From positions 248,001 through 312,000 of the forward strand of contig NZ_FOOU01000003.1 in assembly GCF_900113275.1 (NCBI RefSeq): DNA of 64,000 nucleotides. The letters are read 5' to 3'. A program made the position numbers and the translations under genes. Of this stretch, positions 53,174 through 61,541 are shown piece after piece. This DNA comes from Neptunomonas qingdaonensis. Lineage in GTDB: Bacteria; Pseudomonadota; Gammaproteobacteria; Pseudomonadales; Balneatricaceae. A model generated the notes under the pieces. It saw only the letters and a program-made list of their open reading frames with translations, had not been told where the DNA came from and did not search any database. Each line of letters opens with the position of its first letter. The stretch's first letter is position 1.

Positions 53174-53749
53174 ATGCGCAGTATTAAAATGTTAGCCTCC
53201 CTGAAGAGTTTAATCGTCTGTTCCCTCAGTGTTGCGCTCCTCTCCGGGTGCGCTGCGTTGACAGGCATATCGCCAAAATACCCTTAAGATTGGCCATCAA
53301 TTTCGTCCAGTTCTGGTGACGAATGCCCTGATCTATCGGGGCGCTATCAAAACCTCGCTACCTACTCGTTCCTACCGATGGCTGCTGCTAACTCGCTGGC
53401 GTTCCGACTAGGCGCAGAGTTGAAAGACGCGGACACAGTTGTTCTTGTTTTCTCTTCAGCCACGCTACGAGTCGAAGCCCTTAATAATACGGGGGTTATC
53501 GATGAACAATTGCTATCAAAAGAAAACGGCGATTTTTCTTGTTCTGAAGGAGCCTTCGTCTTACCAATCGTCGTTGATAAGAATGCGGACGGAACCGGCG
53601 GCTACAGATCCGAGAGCCGACTTTACTTGAGGCGTGCCTTGGGAGGCGCATTAATTGGTGAAGAACGCACTTCAGGTATCGGGGCAATATTTTGGCTAGT
53701 GCCAGTCGGAGGTTGGCAAACATTTTGGTTTCAGTGGGAGGAAATATAA
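53174..53749 (+). pseudogene. Lipoprotein gene interrupted by an in-frame TAA
   Basis: From ATG 53174 (or 53189) the frame encodes a lipoprotein signal with lipobox VALLSGC, then GISPKYP, then a TAA stop at 53285-53287. The same frame continues without shift: DWPSISSSSGDECPDLSGRY, then a 123-codon segment ending WFQWEEI at 53749. Both sides read as one lipoprotein of about 191 residues, so a single nonsense change seems to have split it. A start at 53378 would lack a signal. The function of the intact form is unknown. Confidence 0.7.
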
Positions 53750-54194
53750 ATAAAGACTAAGCAAATGCTTAACACCATTAGCTATCGGTGACTCGAGCCC
53801 TCCAATTCCCCCGACACCTTTTTAATTACCATTTAAGCCATGAAAATAACTTGCCTGGTTAGCTGCATTAGATGGGTTGTTTAGGCCCCAGCTTCGCTCA
53901 TCACTAACCCTTTGATCGCTTTTTAAAATATCATGCTGTTATGATTTTTTATTGAGGAGGGTGGGGCGGCTCTGACCCGCTTAGGTGAATAAACGATGAG
54001 GTTGTATTGGACATTCCTATTCTTTTCAAGAGATTAGGTAATGAGCACTATTGGCCTGGAGCTTGCCTAATAGTAGGTAGAGTTAACAGATACTATATGC
54101 CTTTGACTTGCAGCTAACTCCCGAAAATTGAGGTCAAAATATCGTGGGAGTCATTCATTGTATGAATCTTCGCTACAAATGGAGATAAGAGCTG
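53750..54194. other. Gene-free stretch after the broken lipoprotein gene
   Basis: About 445 bases with scattered short frames only. I looked for integron attC-like sites because small genes in one direction follow; only isolated GTTAGCT-like words were seen, without paired core sites. No RNA gene was recognised. Confidence 0.45.
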
Positions 54195-54524
54195 ATGCCA
54201 ATTGCTAACTGTTTTGTTACGTCGAATAGCCAGCAAGGTACAACAAATCTAGTCGAGCTATGGGCAGAAGAATCTGGAAAGTCTTCTGAGCACATGACTA
54301 TAAATATTATGTATAGTCAGCAGCAAATAGGTAATCAGTATGCTGTTATGGCAAATTTATTGTTACCATCAATTTGGTCGGCGTCTGATATTTCATCCTT
54401 GCAAATAGGCTTAGCCAGGGCGCTGGCAAAGTACTTCAGCCTTAATTTATCTGAAGTACATGTCACCACAACTATCATAAGCTCAGGTAGAGTCGTTGAA
54501 AACGGCGAAGAAGTGCATTGGTGA
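54195..54524 (+). CDS. Tautomerase-superfamily-like small protein
   Basis: A 109-residue protein. It starts MPIANCFV, so Met removal would expose Pro1, the catalytic base of the 4-oxalocrotonate tautomerase/MIF superfamily. It ends GRVVENGEEVHW, a common ending in this group. The middle (SAEDISSLQIGLARALAKYFSL-like helix, then VHVTTTIISSG strand) fits the beta-alpha-beta unit. The substrate is unknown. Confidence 0.6.
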   Translation: MPIANCFVTSNSQQGTTNLVELWAEESGKSSEHMTINIMYSQQQIGNQYAVMANLLLPSIWSASDISSLQIGLARALAKYFSLNLSEVHVTTTIISSGRVVENGEEVHW

Positions 54525-54657
54525 TCAAAAAAATCAATACAAGAGCTGTTAATCTGGCAGTCCCAACGGTTACTTTTTGTGTAAGAACTTTACAACAAAA
54601 TGCTATGTGTCCTAGAGTTTTCTCGGGCGTTGAGGTGTCAGCAATGGGAGTAACGAT

Positions 54658-55200
54658 ATGAAAGAAGCATTCTTTGCATCGTTTTCAACTGCGATGCTCC
54701 TTGCCGTCGTAGGATGGATCGCCAGAGCGTGGATAACAGAGAAGTTAGCCGCTGGTTTTAGGCTAGAAACAGACAAAACTCTTGAAGAAATAAAGTCGAG
54801 ATACGCAAAGCAAATTGCTTTAACAGATTCACGAGTAGCGGCTTACAGAAGTTTATGGGAGAAAACAAAAGACCTCAATCCGCGAGATAAACTCCGACTG
54901 GATCAAGGCCAGTTGAATAGCATTTTTGAAGACTTAAGGAAGTGGTACTACGATGATGGTAATGCAATGCATCTTTCTGCATCAACTACGAATGATTTTC
55001 TAAAAGGTTTGCAGTATTTGGAATGTGAACCTACTGAGAAAAATCTTACGGTGGTTAAAAAATTATTTTCCTCAGTGAGAACACACATAAAAGAGGATCT
55101 AGGTGTCTATGACCGTGATGAGGTATCTGCGACATTACCTGATTACGCACAACCGTTAGCGGATGGAACCGTGATAACAAAACCGCGCGATGACGGCTAA
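54658..55200 (+). CDS. Small membrane-anchored protein of unknown function
   Basis: 180 residues: an N-terminal membrane helix (FSTAMLLAVVGWIARAWI), then a charged, largely helical cytoplasmic domain (LEEIKSRYAKQIALTDSRVAAYRSLWE). No family is recognised. Such anchored helical proteins occur in accessory regions and sometimes in defence loci, but nothing next to it supports that here. Confidence 0.6.
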   Translation: MKEAFFASFSTAMLLAVVGWIARAWITEKLAAGFRLETDKTLEEIKSRYAKQIALTDSRVAAYRSLWEKTKDLNPRDKLRLDQGQLNSIFEDLRKWYYDDGNAMHLSASTTNDFLKGLQYLECEPTEKNLTVVKKLFSSVRTHIKEDLGVYDRDEVSATLPDYAQPLADGTVITKPRDDG

Positions 55201-55357
55201 TACACGCATACAGTTGGACCCAGCATGATTCGGGTTAACTTGATTGCGCCTTCCTACGTCTCGGGTGCGCTGTTAAATTGGCTTTGCTGGGGAGCAGGGA
55301 GCCGCTGTAGTTGAGCAGGCTCTCTCTGAAGTACGTGCTTTGCAGGATCAATGGCGA

Positions 55358-55882
55358 TTAATGATGCTTGGTATCACCGGCTACTTTATCCATGTAAGCA
55401 AAGATCAGCCCAGAAAAAACAAATGTTAAATGGATGATTACTTTCCACATGATGTGGGTTGCTTGTTCGTCAGAAAGGCTTGTCGGAAGATTCATAAACG
55501 TTTTTAACAGATCAATTGCCGAGATGGCTACAATTGCTCCGATGACTTTTAGTTTGAGGCCTGAAAAGTTGACCTTTCCCATCCATTCCGGTCGGTCTTC
55601 ATGATCTTTCAAATCGATTTTTGAGATGAAAATTTCGTAGCCACTAAAAATAATCATCAACAACAAGCTACCCACTAGTGACAAATCAACTAATGCCAGG
55701 ATGCCAATCACGACATCACTTTCCGGCATAGAGACAACATGACTGGCGATATGCCAAAATTCCTGAACAAATTTTACAAATAACAAGACAATGCTAAGCA
55801 CTAAACCAACGTAAAAGGGTGCTAACAACCAACGGCTTTTGAATATGGTTGTTTCTAGTGCAACTTCAAATTTGTTAGACAT
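55358..55882 (-). CDS. YqhA-family membrane protein (UPF0114)
   Basis: 174 residues from ATG 55882 (MSNKFEVALETTIFKSRWLLAPFYVGL), preceded by AGGGA. There are four predicted membrane helices and the characteristic SLVGSLLLMIIFSGYEIFISKID segment. It is a conserved inner-membrane protein without established function. The longer frame to 56008 adds residues foreign to the family. Confidence 0.85.
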   Translation of the reverse strand: MSNKFEVALETTIFKSRWLLAPFYVGLVLSIVLLFVKFVQEFWHIASHVVSMPESDVVIGILALVDLSLVGSLLLMIIFSGYEIFISKIDLKDHEDRPEWMGKVNFSGLKLKVIGAIVAISAIDLLKTFMNLPTSLSDEQATHIMWKVIIHLTFVFSGLIFAYMDKVAGDTKHH

Positions 55883-56151
55883 GTATCCCTCGGCTATAAA
55901 GCATTTAATACTGCTCAATGACGCATTAATAGATATAAAATTATCGTCAGTTAACGCAGTGCATTCTACAGGTTTCATGCTAGATATAGGCAAATTAATT
56001 AGTAACAAGTGCTAATTTTTCTTTTAACGGTTAATGATGTGAAGGGGGCTTAATGAAGGATCGCCTGAATATTAAACATGATTTGCTATAGACTGTTAAA
56101 AAGCTTCAAACGAACAGTGTCGTTCTATCATATTCAGAGAGTTATGTTTCA

Positions 56152-58686
56152 TTGTTACCCATCACTGATTTTTTACCCCGGATTGTTAGCCTGCTAGCCA
56201 ATGCAAATAATTTAATCCTGCAAGCGGAGCCTGGGGCAGGTAAGTCCACCGCGTTGCCCCTGAGTTTGCTTGACGCTAAGTGGCTCAAGGGAAAAAAGAT
56301 CTTAATGCTCGAGCCGCGTCGTGTTGCGGCAAAGTCGATTGCTCATTATTTGGCCCGCCAGCTAGGTGAGAAAGTGGGTCAGCGAGTTGGTTATCAAATA
56401 AAAAATGACAGAAAAATATCCAAAGACACGGTGTTGGAAATCGTCACCGAAGGCATATTAACCAGGCGGCTGCAAAGCGATCCGGAAATATCAGATATCG
56501 GGCTTATTATATTTGATGAGTTTCACGAGCGCTCTATTCATGCTGATTTATCCTTATTGCTTTCGCTGGAGATACAGCAAACTATTCGTGATGACCTTAA
56601 GCTACTGGTTATGTCAGCGACTATCGATACCGATCTGATATCCTGGTATATGGGGAGCGCCGAGGTTATCGAGTGTCCGGGCAGGGCCTACCCTGTCTCG
56701 GTTGAATATATTAAAAGAGGTCAGGAGCCTTTGTCCCGGCAAGTAACGCGTGTATTGAGTACGTTGCTTGCTGCTGGTAACACGAGTAGTGCAGGTAAGT
56801 CAGACGGTGATATTTTGGTTTTTCTTCCGGGGCAAGCCGATATAAAGCGATGTATGTCTGAGTCTTCTGCGCTATTGGGTTCGGACCCTCATCTGGTTTT
56901 ACTACCGCTGTATGGTGGACTGCCTTTGTTAAAGCAAGAGCAAGCCTTAATGCCAGACCCCGGCGGTAACAGACGAATTGTGTTTACCACCAATATCGCT
57001 GAGACAAGCTTAACCATTGAAGGTGTTACCTGTGTCATTGATAGCGGACTGGAAAAAGCACTGACCTATGATCCTGTCAGTGGTATGACACGCCTTGAAA
57101 CTGCTTATATTTCTAAAGCATCGGCTACACAACGAAAGGGTAGGGCCGGCCGTACTCAAGCGGGATCGTGTATCCGATTATGGGATGAGCAAAAGCAAAG
57201 ATCTCTGCGTGATTATCAAAGTGAAGAGATTCTGTTGGCTGATTTGACGGGCTTTGTACTGGAACTGTTTATTTGGGGTTATAGCGAATATCAGGATATC
57301 AATTGGTTAACTCCTCCACCTATGCCGCATTTTCTATCCGCTAAAGCGACCTTGGCTTCATTAGGCCTGATTGACTCGCAAGGTAAAGTGACCGCCTTGG
57401 GTGATAAAGCCGCCGGGATAGGTGTTACCCCCAGATTGGCGGCAATGCTTCTTAAGGCAGAGGGGGGTATTGAAAAAGGTGTTGCCTGTGAGCTGGCTGC
57501 TTTATTGTCCGATAGAGATATTTTTTATTCGGGTAAAGGGGTAGACATCGCAGAGCGACTATTAGCGCTACAGGACTATAAGGTTAACCGTAATGCGGCA
57601 CTGAAGGCTCACCCGATCAATCGTGCCTCGATTGAGCAGCTTTTGATGAGCGTTAGCTCATTAAAAAGCAGTGTCCAACTCGACAAGTCGAGTTCGGAAT
57701 ATACGCTGACACAATTACACAACAGCATTGGAAAACTACTTTTGTATGCCTATCCGGATCGTTTGGCAAAAAGGCGATCAGATAATAGCGGGCGTTATCA
57801 GTTAGCCAATGGACGGGGTGTCTTTTTATTTGATGATGATCCTCTCTTTGGCAGCCAGTGGCTTGTTGTCGTTGATTGTGATGCTATCAAAAAAGAAGGA
57901 CGAATCTATAGCGCTGCTGCAATCACGTTGGAATCAGTATTGGACTGCCTTGATGAAAGTATTGTCGAAACAGCTCATTATGAATATGACAGCGCAAAAC
58001 AAAAAATAATCGGGCGAAGTATCACTGAATATGGTGCTTTAGAAATAAAGCGGTCTTCATTGTCAGACATCCCCTCTGATAAATTCCAAGAGTGCTTACT
58101 TGATGTGTTGAAAAGTAGTGAGCTGAGTATCCTCAACTGGACTGCTCGCTGTCATGACTGGTTAGCCAGAGCAGAATGGTTGGGTCGATATGCGGACACT
58201 TTTCCCAAGATCACAAAGGCTTTGCTTTTAGAAACATCAGATGAGTGGTTGCTGCCGTATATAAGCGGAGTCAAATCGATATCCGCGCTAAAAAAAGTCA
58301 GTTTGTTCGAGTTATTGCTGGGTATCTTGTCGTGGGAGGAACAAAAATTTTTAGAGAGGGAGGCGCCGCTTGTTTATCAAACACCCAGTAATAAAACAGT
58401 GACCATTATTTACGATAGCGATCAAGGACCCACGGTATCGGTTCCGCTACAGGAGATGTTTGGTGAGGTGGTCTCTCCCAAAATTGCTGGGGGTAAGGTT
58501 CCCATAAGGTTTGAGTTGCTTTCGCCTGCGCGCAGGCCGATCCAGACAACAAGTGATTTGGCTAATTTCTGGAGAACATCATATTTTGAGGTGGCAAAGG
58601 AAATGAGGGGGCGCTACCCAAAGCATAGGTGGCCTGAGCAGCCACTTGAAGAGAAACCCGGGAAGTCATTAAAGCGTTTTTCTTAA
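56152..58686 (+). CDS. hrpB: ATP-dependent helicase HrpB
   Basis: An 844-residue DEAH-type helicase. Walker A is EPGAGKST, motif II is FDEFHERS, motif III is LVMSATIDT and motif VI is QRKGRAGRTQAGSC, then the HrpB-specific C-terminal region (GRYPKHRWPEQP). It starts with TTG at 56152; the family N-terminus (LPITDFLPRIVSLLANANNLILQAEPG) fits. Its role in E. coli is unclear, probably RNA metabolism. Confidence 0.92.
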   Translation: MLPITDFLPRIVSLLANANNLILQAEPGAGKSTALPLSLLDAKWLKGKKILMLEPRRVAAKSIAHYLARQLGEKVGQRVGYQIKNDRKISKDTVLEIVTEGILTRRLQSDPEISDIGLIIFDEFHERSIHADLSLLLSLEIQQTIRDDLKLLVMSATIDTDLISWYMGSAEVIECPGRAYPVSVEYIKRGQEPLSRQVTRVLSTLLAAGNTSSAGKSDGDILVFLPGQADIKRCMSESSALLGSDPHLVLLPLYGGLPLLKQEQALMPDPGGNRRIVFTTNIAETSLTIEGVTCVIDSGLEKALTYDPVSGMTRLETAYISKASATQRKGRAGRTQAGSCIRLWDEQKQRSLRDYQSEEILLADLTGFVLELFIWGYSEYQDINWLTPPPMPHFLSAKATLASLGLIDSQGKVTALGDKAAGIGVTPRLAAMLLKAEGGIEKGVACELAALLSDRDIFYSGKGVDIAERLLALQDYKVNRNAALKAHPINRASIEQLLMSVSSLKSSVQLDKSSSEYTLTQLHNSIGKLLLYAYPDRLAKRRSDNSGRYQLANGRGVFLFDDDPLFGSQWLVVVDCDAIKKEGRIYSAAAITLESVLDCLDESIVETAHYEYDSAKQKIIGRSITEYGALEIKRSSLSDIPSDKFQECLLDVLKSSELSILNWTARCHDWLARAEWLGRYADTFPKITKALLLETSDEWLLPYISGVKSISALKKVSLFELLLGILSWEEQKFLEREAPLVYQTPSNKTVTIIYDSDQGPTVSVPLQEMFGEVVSPKIAGGKVPIRFELLSPARRPIQTTSDLANFWRTSYFEVAKEMRGRYPKHRWPEQPLEEKPGKSLKRFS

Positions 58687-58842
58687 GGCTGCACTGTGAA
58701 AAGGAGCAGCTATTGAATCTATTGAGGTTAGTGGCCCAGCAGCTCTAATGAAGTAAGCCTAATTTTTTCTGTTGAGTTTTTACGCATTTTTTAAATCTTT
58801 GCTAAAATGGTAAGTCTTACTCTAGTCGTTTTAAGAGGTTTT

Positions 58843-59292
58843 ATGAGGCTCTGTGTTTTCGCTTTATTCGGGGCGCTGTTAACTGTTCCAGTTTATGCTC
58901 AGGCAAATTCGATAACCCCGGCAATCTGTATGGCTATCACTGATAAGATGGATCGTGATCGCTGTATTTTACGTTATCAAAGCCTGGAAGAGCGTAAAGA
59001 GCAATCAGATGAACTACGTCAGGATTTGGGTCAAAAGGCACGTGTTCTACAAAGGCAAGAACAAATTTCCAGTCAGCGGGGATATGGAATGCCGCGTTTA
59101 GAAAAATATTCGGGTTATGCCGTGAAGGTGGTTTTTGATCCTGTCATACACAGCCAGCGTATCAAATGTATTGGTTATGATGCGCAAGGGGAGTATGTCT
59201 ATAGTCGCTCCTTTTATCTAAGGCCTCCCGCTGATCACGGGATTATGAAAACCCGGGATGCACGCAGAATTACTAACATTTTATGTAATTAA
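58843..59292 (+). CDS. Exported small protein of unknown function
   Basis: 149 residues from ATG 58843 after AAGAGG. A signal peptide (MRLCVFALFGALLTVPVYAQA) is followed by a Cys-bearing segment (AICMAITDKMDRDRC), a charged helix and a C-terminal domain with two more cysteines. Probably periplasmic with disulfides. No family recognised. An upstream ATG at 58807 only lengthens the signal region. Confidence 0.65.
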   Translation: MRLCVFALFGALLTVPVYAQANSITPAICMAITDKMDRDRCILRYQSLEERKEQSDELRQDLGQKARVLQRQEQISSQRGYGMPRLEKYSGYAVKVVFDPVIHSQRIKCIGYDAQGEYVYSRSFYLRPPADHGIMKTRDARRITNILCN

Positions 59293-59298
59293 CCTGCT

Positions 59299-59775
59299 TT
59301 ATGGATGTTGCAGACGTGTTATCGCTTCATCTATCGATTGATCAAGGTAGTATCCGTAAAACTCAGGGGTATTTATCCCGACCATATTGGCTACTAAGGG
59401 GTTGCCCTTGTTATCAAGAAAGAGAAGAGTCGGTGTGAATGTTGATTGATACTTTTTGGCAAACTGCTTAGGCGTAATCTGCTGACCGTCGAAATCCAGG
59501 AGCGCGCTATTTGTGTCTATTTTAAGTTCACGAAACAGCGCTTTTTGCTGGTACCGCCCGCCACTATGCATGGGGGCCAAAAAGTCGTCATGGACTAGCT
59601 GACAGTAACTGCAATCACTCTGGCTTATCATTACCACGAGTATTCGGCTCTCTCCGAGTAGCTCGGCATCCAGATTAAAGTTGTTGCCTGCAGGTAAGCT
59701 GCTGGCGTGTGTGCTGTTAAGCAGGATGCTTAAAAATAAACTGGTCAGAACAAAGAGCAGCGCGCGCAGTTTCAT
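59299..59775 (-). CDS. Exported thioredoxin-fold protein
   Basis: A 158-residue protein with a signal peptide (LFVLTSLFLSILLNSTHA), redox motif DCSYCQLV (CxxC) and the cis-Pro region STFTPTLLFLD. It resembles SoxW/thioredoxin_2-type periplasmic reductases. Its start overlaps the end of the hydrolase gene by four bases, so the two are co-expressed. Confidence 0.8.
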   Translation of the reverse strand: MKLRALLFVLTSLFLSILLNSTHASSLPAGNNFNLDAELLGESRILVVMISQSDCSYCQLVHDDFLAPMHSGGRYQQKALFRELKIDTNSALLDFDGQQITPKQFAKKYQSTFTPTLLFLDNKGNPLVANMVGINTPEFYGYYLDQSIDEAITRLQHP

Positions 59776-60656
59776 TGCTGTTTTTCCATGAAATCAACAA
59801 TAAATTCGACCACCTCATCAGCATAAAGATCCCTGAAATAATGGTCCGCTCCTTCAATTGATATGTGCTCTACACGTGGGTTAGATATATCGGCCATTTT
59901 TTCTGCAAGATCAGAAACGGTGTTGTCTTCAGATCCGCTAATGACCAAGCTAGGTGTGCTTGTTTTATTTAAAAGGTAAGGGGTATCGAATCTTTGATCT
60001 GGTGCGTAGTAGTTTACAAATGATGTTGCTTTAACACGACTGTCCGTGCAGTAAATAAAATTAGTTGCATCCATCCATGTGTTGTCATCGCCTTGTTCTG
60101 CCAGTGTGAGTATTTCTGTTAATGATTTGTTATAACGTTGCTTGTAGTCGTTTTGCTCTGCGGCTTCACTCCAGGTGGCCGGTGCCAGTAAAATTTGAGA
60201 TTTAACCTGGTCAGGGTAAGAGTCACTAAACCATGCCGTCTGGTTTCCTCCGCGGGAATGGCCCATCAGGCTAATATCTCCGGCTTCCTGGCTCTTTAAC
60301 CACATTGACCAGGTGTTAATCTCATCTATTGCGTCGCTGTGTTTATGTTGATGCGGTACCTGGCAATCATACATGCCGTGTCTGTTATCAATGCCTAAGC
60401 TGAGGTTAATAGCGAGTGTATTGATGCCCGCATCAGTGAGTAGATCTTGCAGCGTTGCAATCACTTCCATCTTGTTGTGTGCCAGCGTGCCGTGGGTGAT
60501 CAGTAGCACGCCATCAGCAAGTGTGCTGCCCTCAGCCAGTTTCAATTCTGCATTAAGTAGCAGCTTGTTATGTGATGTCGTGACTTCTTGCGCAAATACA
60601 GATTGGCAGGTAAGGAGCAGAAACAGTGATGAGATTTTCAGTAGGGAGTTAGGCAT
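59772..60656 (-). CDS. Exported alpha/beta hydrolase
   Basis: A 294-residue protein. Signal peptide MPNSLLKISSLFLLLTCQSVFAQ, nucleophile elbow MGHSRGGNQ (GxSxG) and C-terminal His in EGADHYFRDL, preceded by SGSEDN with the acid. It probably is a periplasmic esterase or lipase; the substrate is unknown. It is the upstream gene of a two-gene operon with the thioredoxin-like protein. Confidence 0.78.
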   Translation of the reverse strand: MPNSLLKISSLFLLLTCQSVFAQEVTTSHNKLLLNAELKLAEGSTLADGVLLITHGTLAHNKMEVIATLQDLLTDAGINTLAINLSLGIDNRHGMYDCQVPHQHKHSDAIDEINTWSMWLKSQEAGDISLMGHSRGGNQTAWFSDSYPDQVKSQILLAPATWSEAAEQNDYKQRYNKSLTEILTLAEQGDDNTWMDATNFIYCTDSRVKATSFVNYYAPDQRFDTPYLLNKTSTPSLVISGSEDNTVSDLAEKMADISNPRVEHISIEGADHYFRDLYADEVVEFIVDFMEKQQ

Positions 60657-60712
60657 CTGGACCTCTGATATGCTTATATCATCATAACAATATCAGAGGA
60701 TGCTAATTTTAT

Positions 60713-61255
60713 CTACAGACCTTCGTAGGCGAGCATCGTGTAGACAGGAATCCCTGTTTCTTGAATCCGAACAGAACCTTCCAGGTCAGGTAGATCAATT
60801 AAAGCGGCGCACTCAATCACTTCGGCACCGAGCTTTTTAATCAGTGTGCAGGCAGCCAGGAGAGTACCACCAGTAGCAATCAGGTCATCAAAGACCAGAA
60901 CTCTGTCCCCGGGGCCGACGGCATCTATCTGCATTTCGACGGCGGAGGTGCCATATTCCAGTTGATATTCCTGGTGGACTGTTTTGCCAGGCAGTTTGCC
61001 TTTTTTGCGAACCAGTACCAATGGCTTTTGCATCTGATAAGCCATGATGGAGGCAATCAGAAAGCCGCGTGCATCTATGCAGGCGATATGCGTCAGATCT
61101 GATTCCATATAACGCTGAATAAAACCATCCGCCACCATGCGTAAAGCTTTAGGGTCTTTGAAAAGGGGAGTGATGTCGCGGAACATAACCCCCGGTTCTG
61201 GCCAGTCAGGAAGTGAACGAATGACTGATTTTACGTAAAATTCGTCGTATGACAT
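60713..61255 (-). CDS. apt: Adenine phosphoribosyltransferase
   Basis: A 180-residue type I PRTase. The PRPP loop is VLVFDDLIATGGTLLAA, and the opening is KSVIRSLPDWPEPGVMFRDITPLF. It salvages adenine to AMP, including adenine freed from methylthioadenosine ahead of the mtn pathway seen at 40-48 kb. Confidence 0.95.
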   Translation of the reverse strand: MSYDEFYVKSVIRSLPDWPEPGVMFRDITPLFKDPKALRMVADGFIQRYMESDLTHIACIDARGFLIASIMAYQMQKPLVLVRKKGKLPGKTVHQEYQLEYGTSAVEMQIDAVGPGDRVLVFDDLIATGGTLLAACTLIKKLGAEVIECAALIDLPDLEGSVRIQETGIPVYTMLAYEGL

Positions 61256-61293
61256 GTACTAATGGCTCCTCAAGCAGGCCGGAACGTAAATGA

Positions 61294-61307
61294 TTGATAT
61301 GGCTCAA
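61294..61307 (+). promoter_or_regulatory. FNR/ANR box with one mismatch and -10 element of a predicted sRNA
   Basis: TTGATATGGCTCAA matches TTGAT-N4-ATCAA except for C instead of A at the start of the second half. A -10 element TTTAAT lies at 61330-61335. With a transcription start at 61342 the box is centred at -41.5, the class II FNR activator position. Confidence 0.65.
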
Positions 61308-61341
61308 TGTTTAAATAAAGAATATAGGTTTTAATTACTCC

Positions 61342-61416
61342 GTTGGGTTACACATAGAGATGGCTACTTCTTTGTGCAACTTTAGCGCCGTTCAGTTATT
61401 TGTACGGCGCTTTTTT
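61342..61416 (+). ncRNA. Predicted FNR-controlled small RNA beside fnr
   Basis: The ~75-nt stretch begins at the start predicted from the FNR box. It can fold as a 5' hairpin: GTTG/CAAC outer pairing and CACA-T-AGAG with its complement CTTTGTG region, around a TGGCTAC loop. It ends with a strong intrinsic terminator, AGCGCCG (61384-61390) with CGGCGCT (61405-61411) and a T-run. It contains no reading frame with a ribosome site. Its strand is opposite to the flanking apt and fnr genes, so it has no other obvious parent transcript. FnrS of E. coli is a functional analogue, but I see no sequence likeness. Confidence 0.6.
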
Positions 61417-61430
61417 CAACCCGTATCTTT

Positions 61431-61515
61431 AACCGGGCTTTTGTACGGATTATTTTTACAAACTATTTATACGGACTATTTATCCAGACATCTTATTCGC
61501 AATAGTCAGCCGGTT
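61431..61515 (-). repeat. Inverted repeat enclosing a four-copy 13-bp array after fnr
   Basis: AACCGGGC (61431-61438) pairs with GCCGGTT (61509-61515) apart from one bulged G. Between them are ACGGATTATTTTT, ACAAACTATTTAT, ACGGACTATTTAT and CCAGACATCTTAT in tandem from 61445 to 61496. It follows the fnr stop on the minus strand and is a terminator-like hairpin with an enlarged loop. Confidence 0.75.
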
Positions 61516-61541
61516 TATTAAGTCAGGCTGTTTGTTCGTCA

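Noticed and set aside
53013-53195. A 60-codon frame before the broken lipoprotein gene
   Set aside because: It starts inside the hairpin after the LLM gene, overlaps the lipoprotein signal region in another frame and shows no family features or ribosome site.
53860-53930. Possible integron attC site (GTTAGCT-like words near small genes)
   Set aside because: No matching inverse core site at a proper distance and no repeated site after the other small genes; no integrase gene.
55277-55431. In-frame stretch reading GFAGEQGAAVVEQALSEVRA
   Set aside because: It follows a stop codon, lacks a start and overlaps the 3' end of yqhA on the other strand. It may be gene debris but cannot be assigned.
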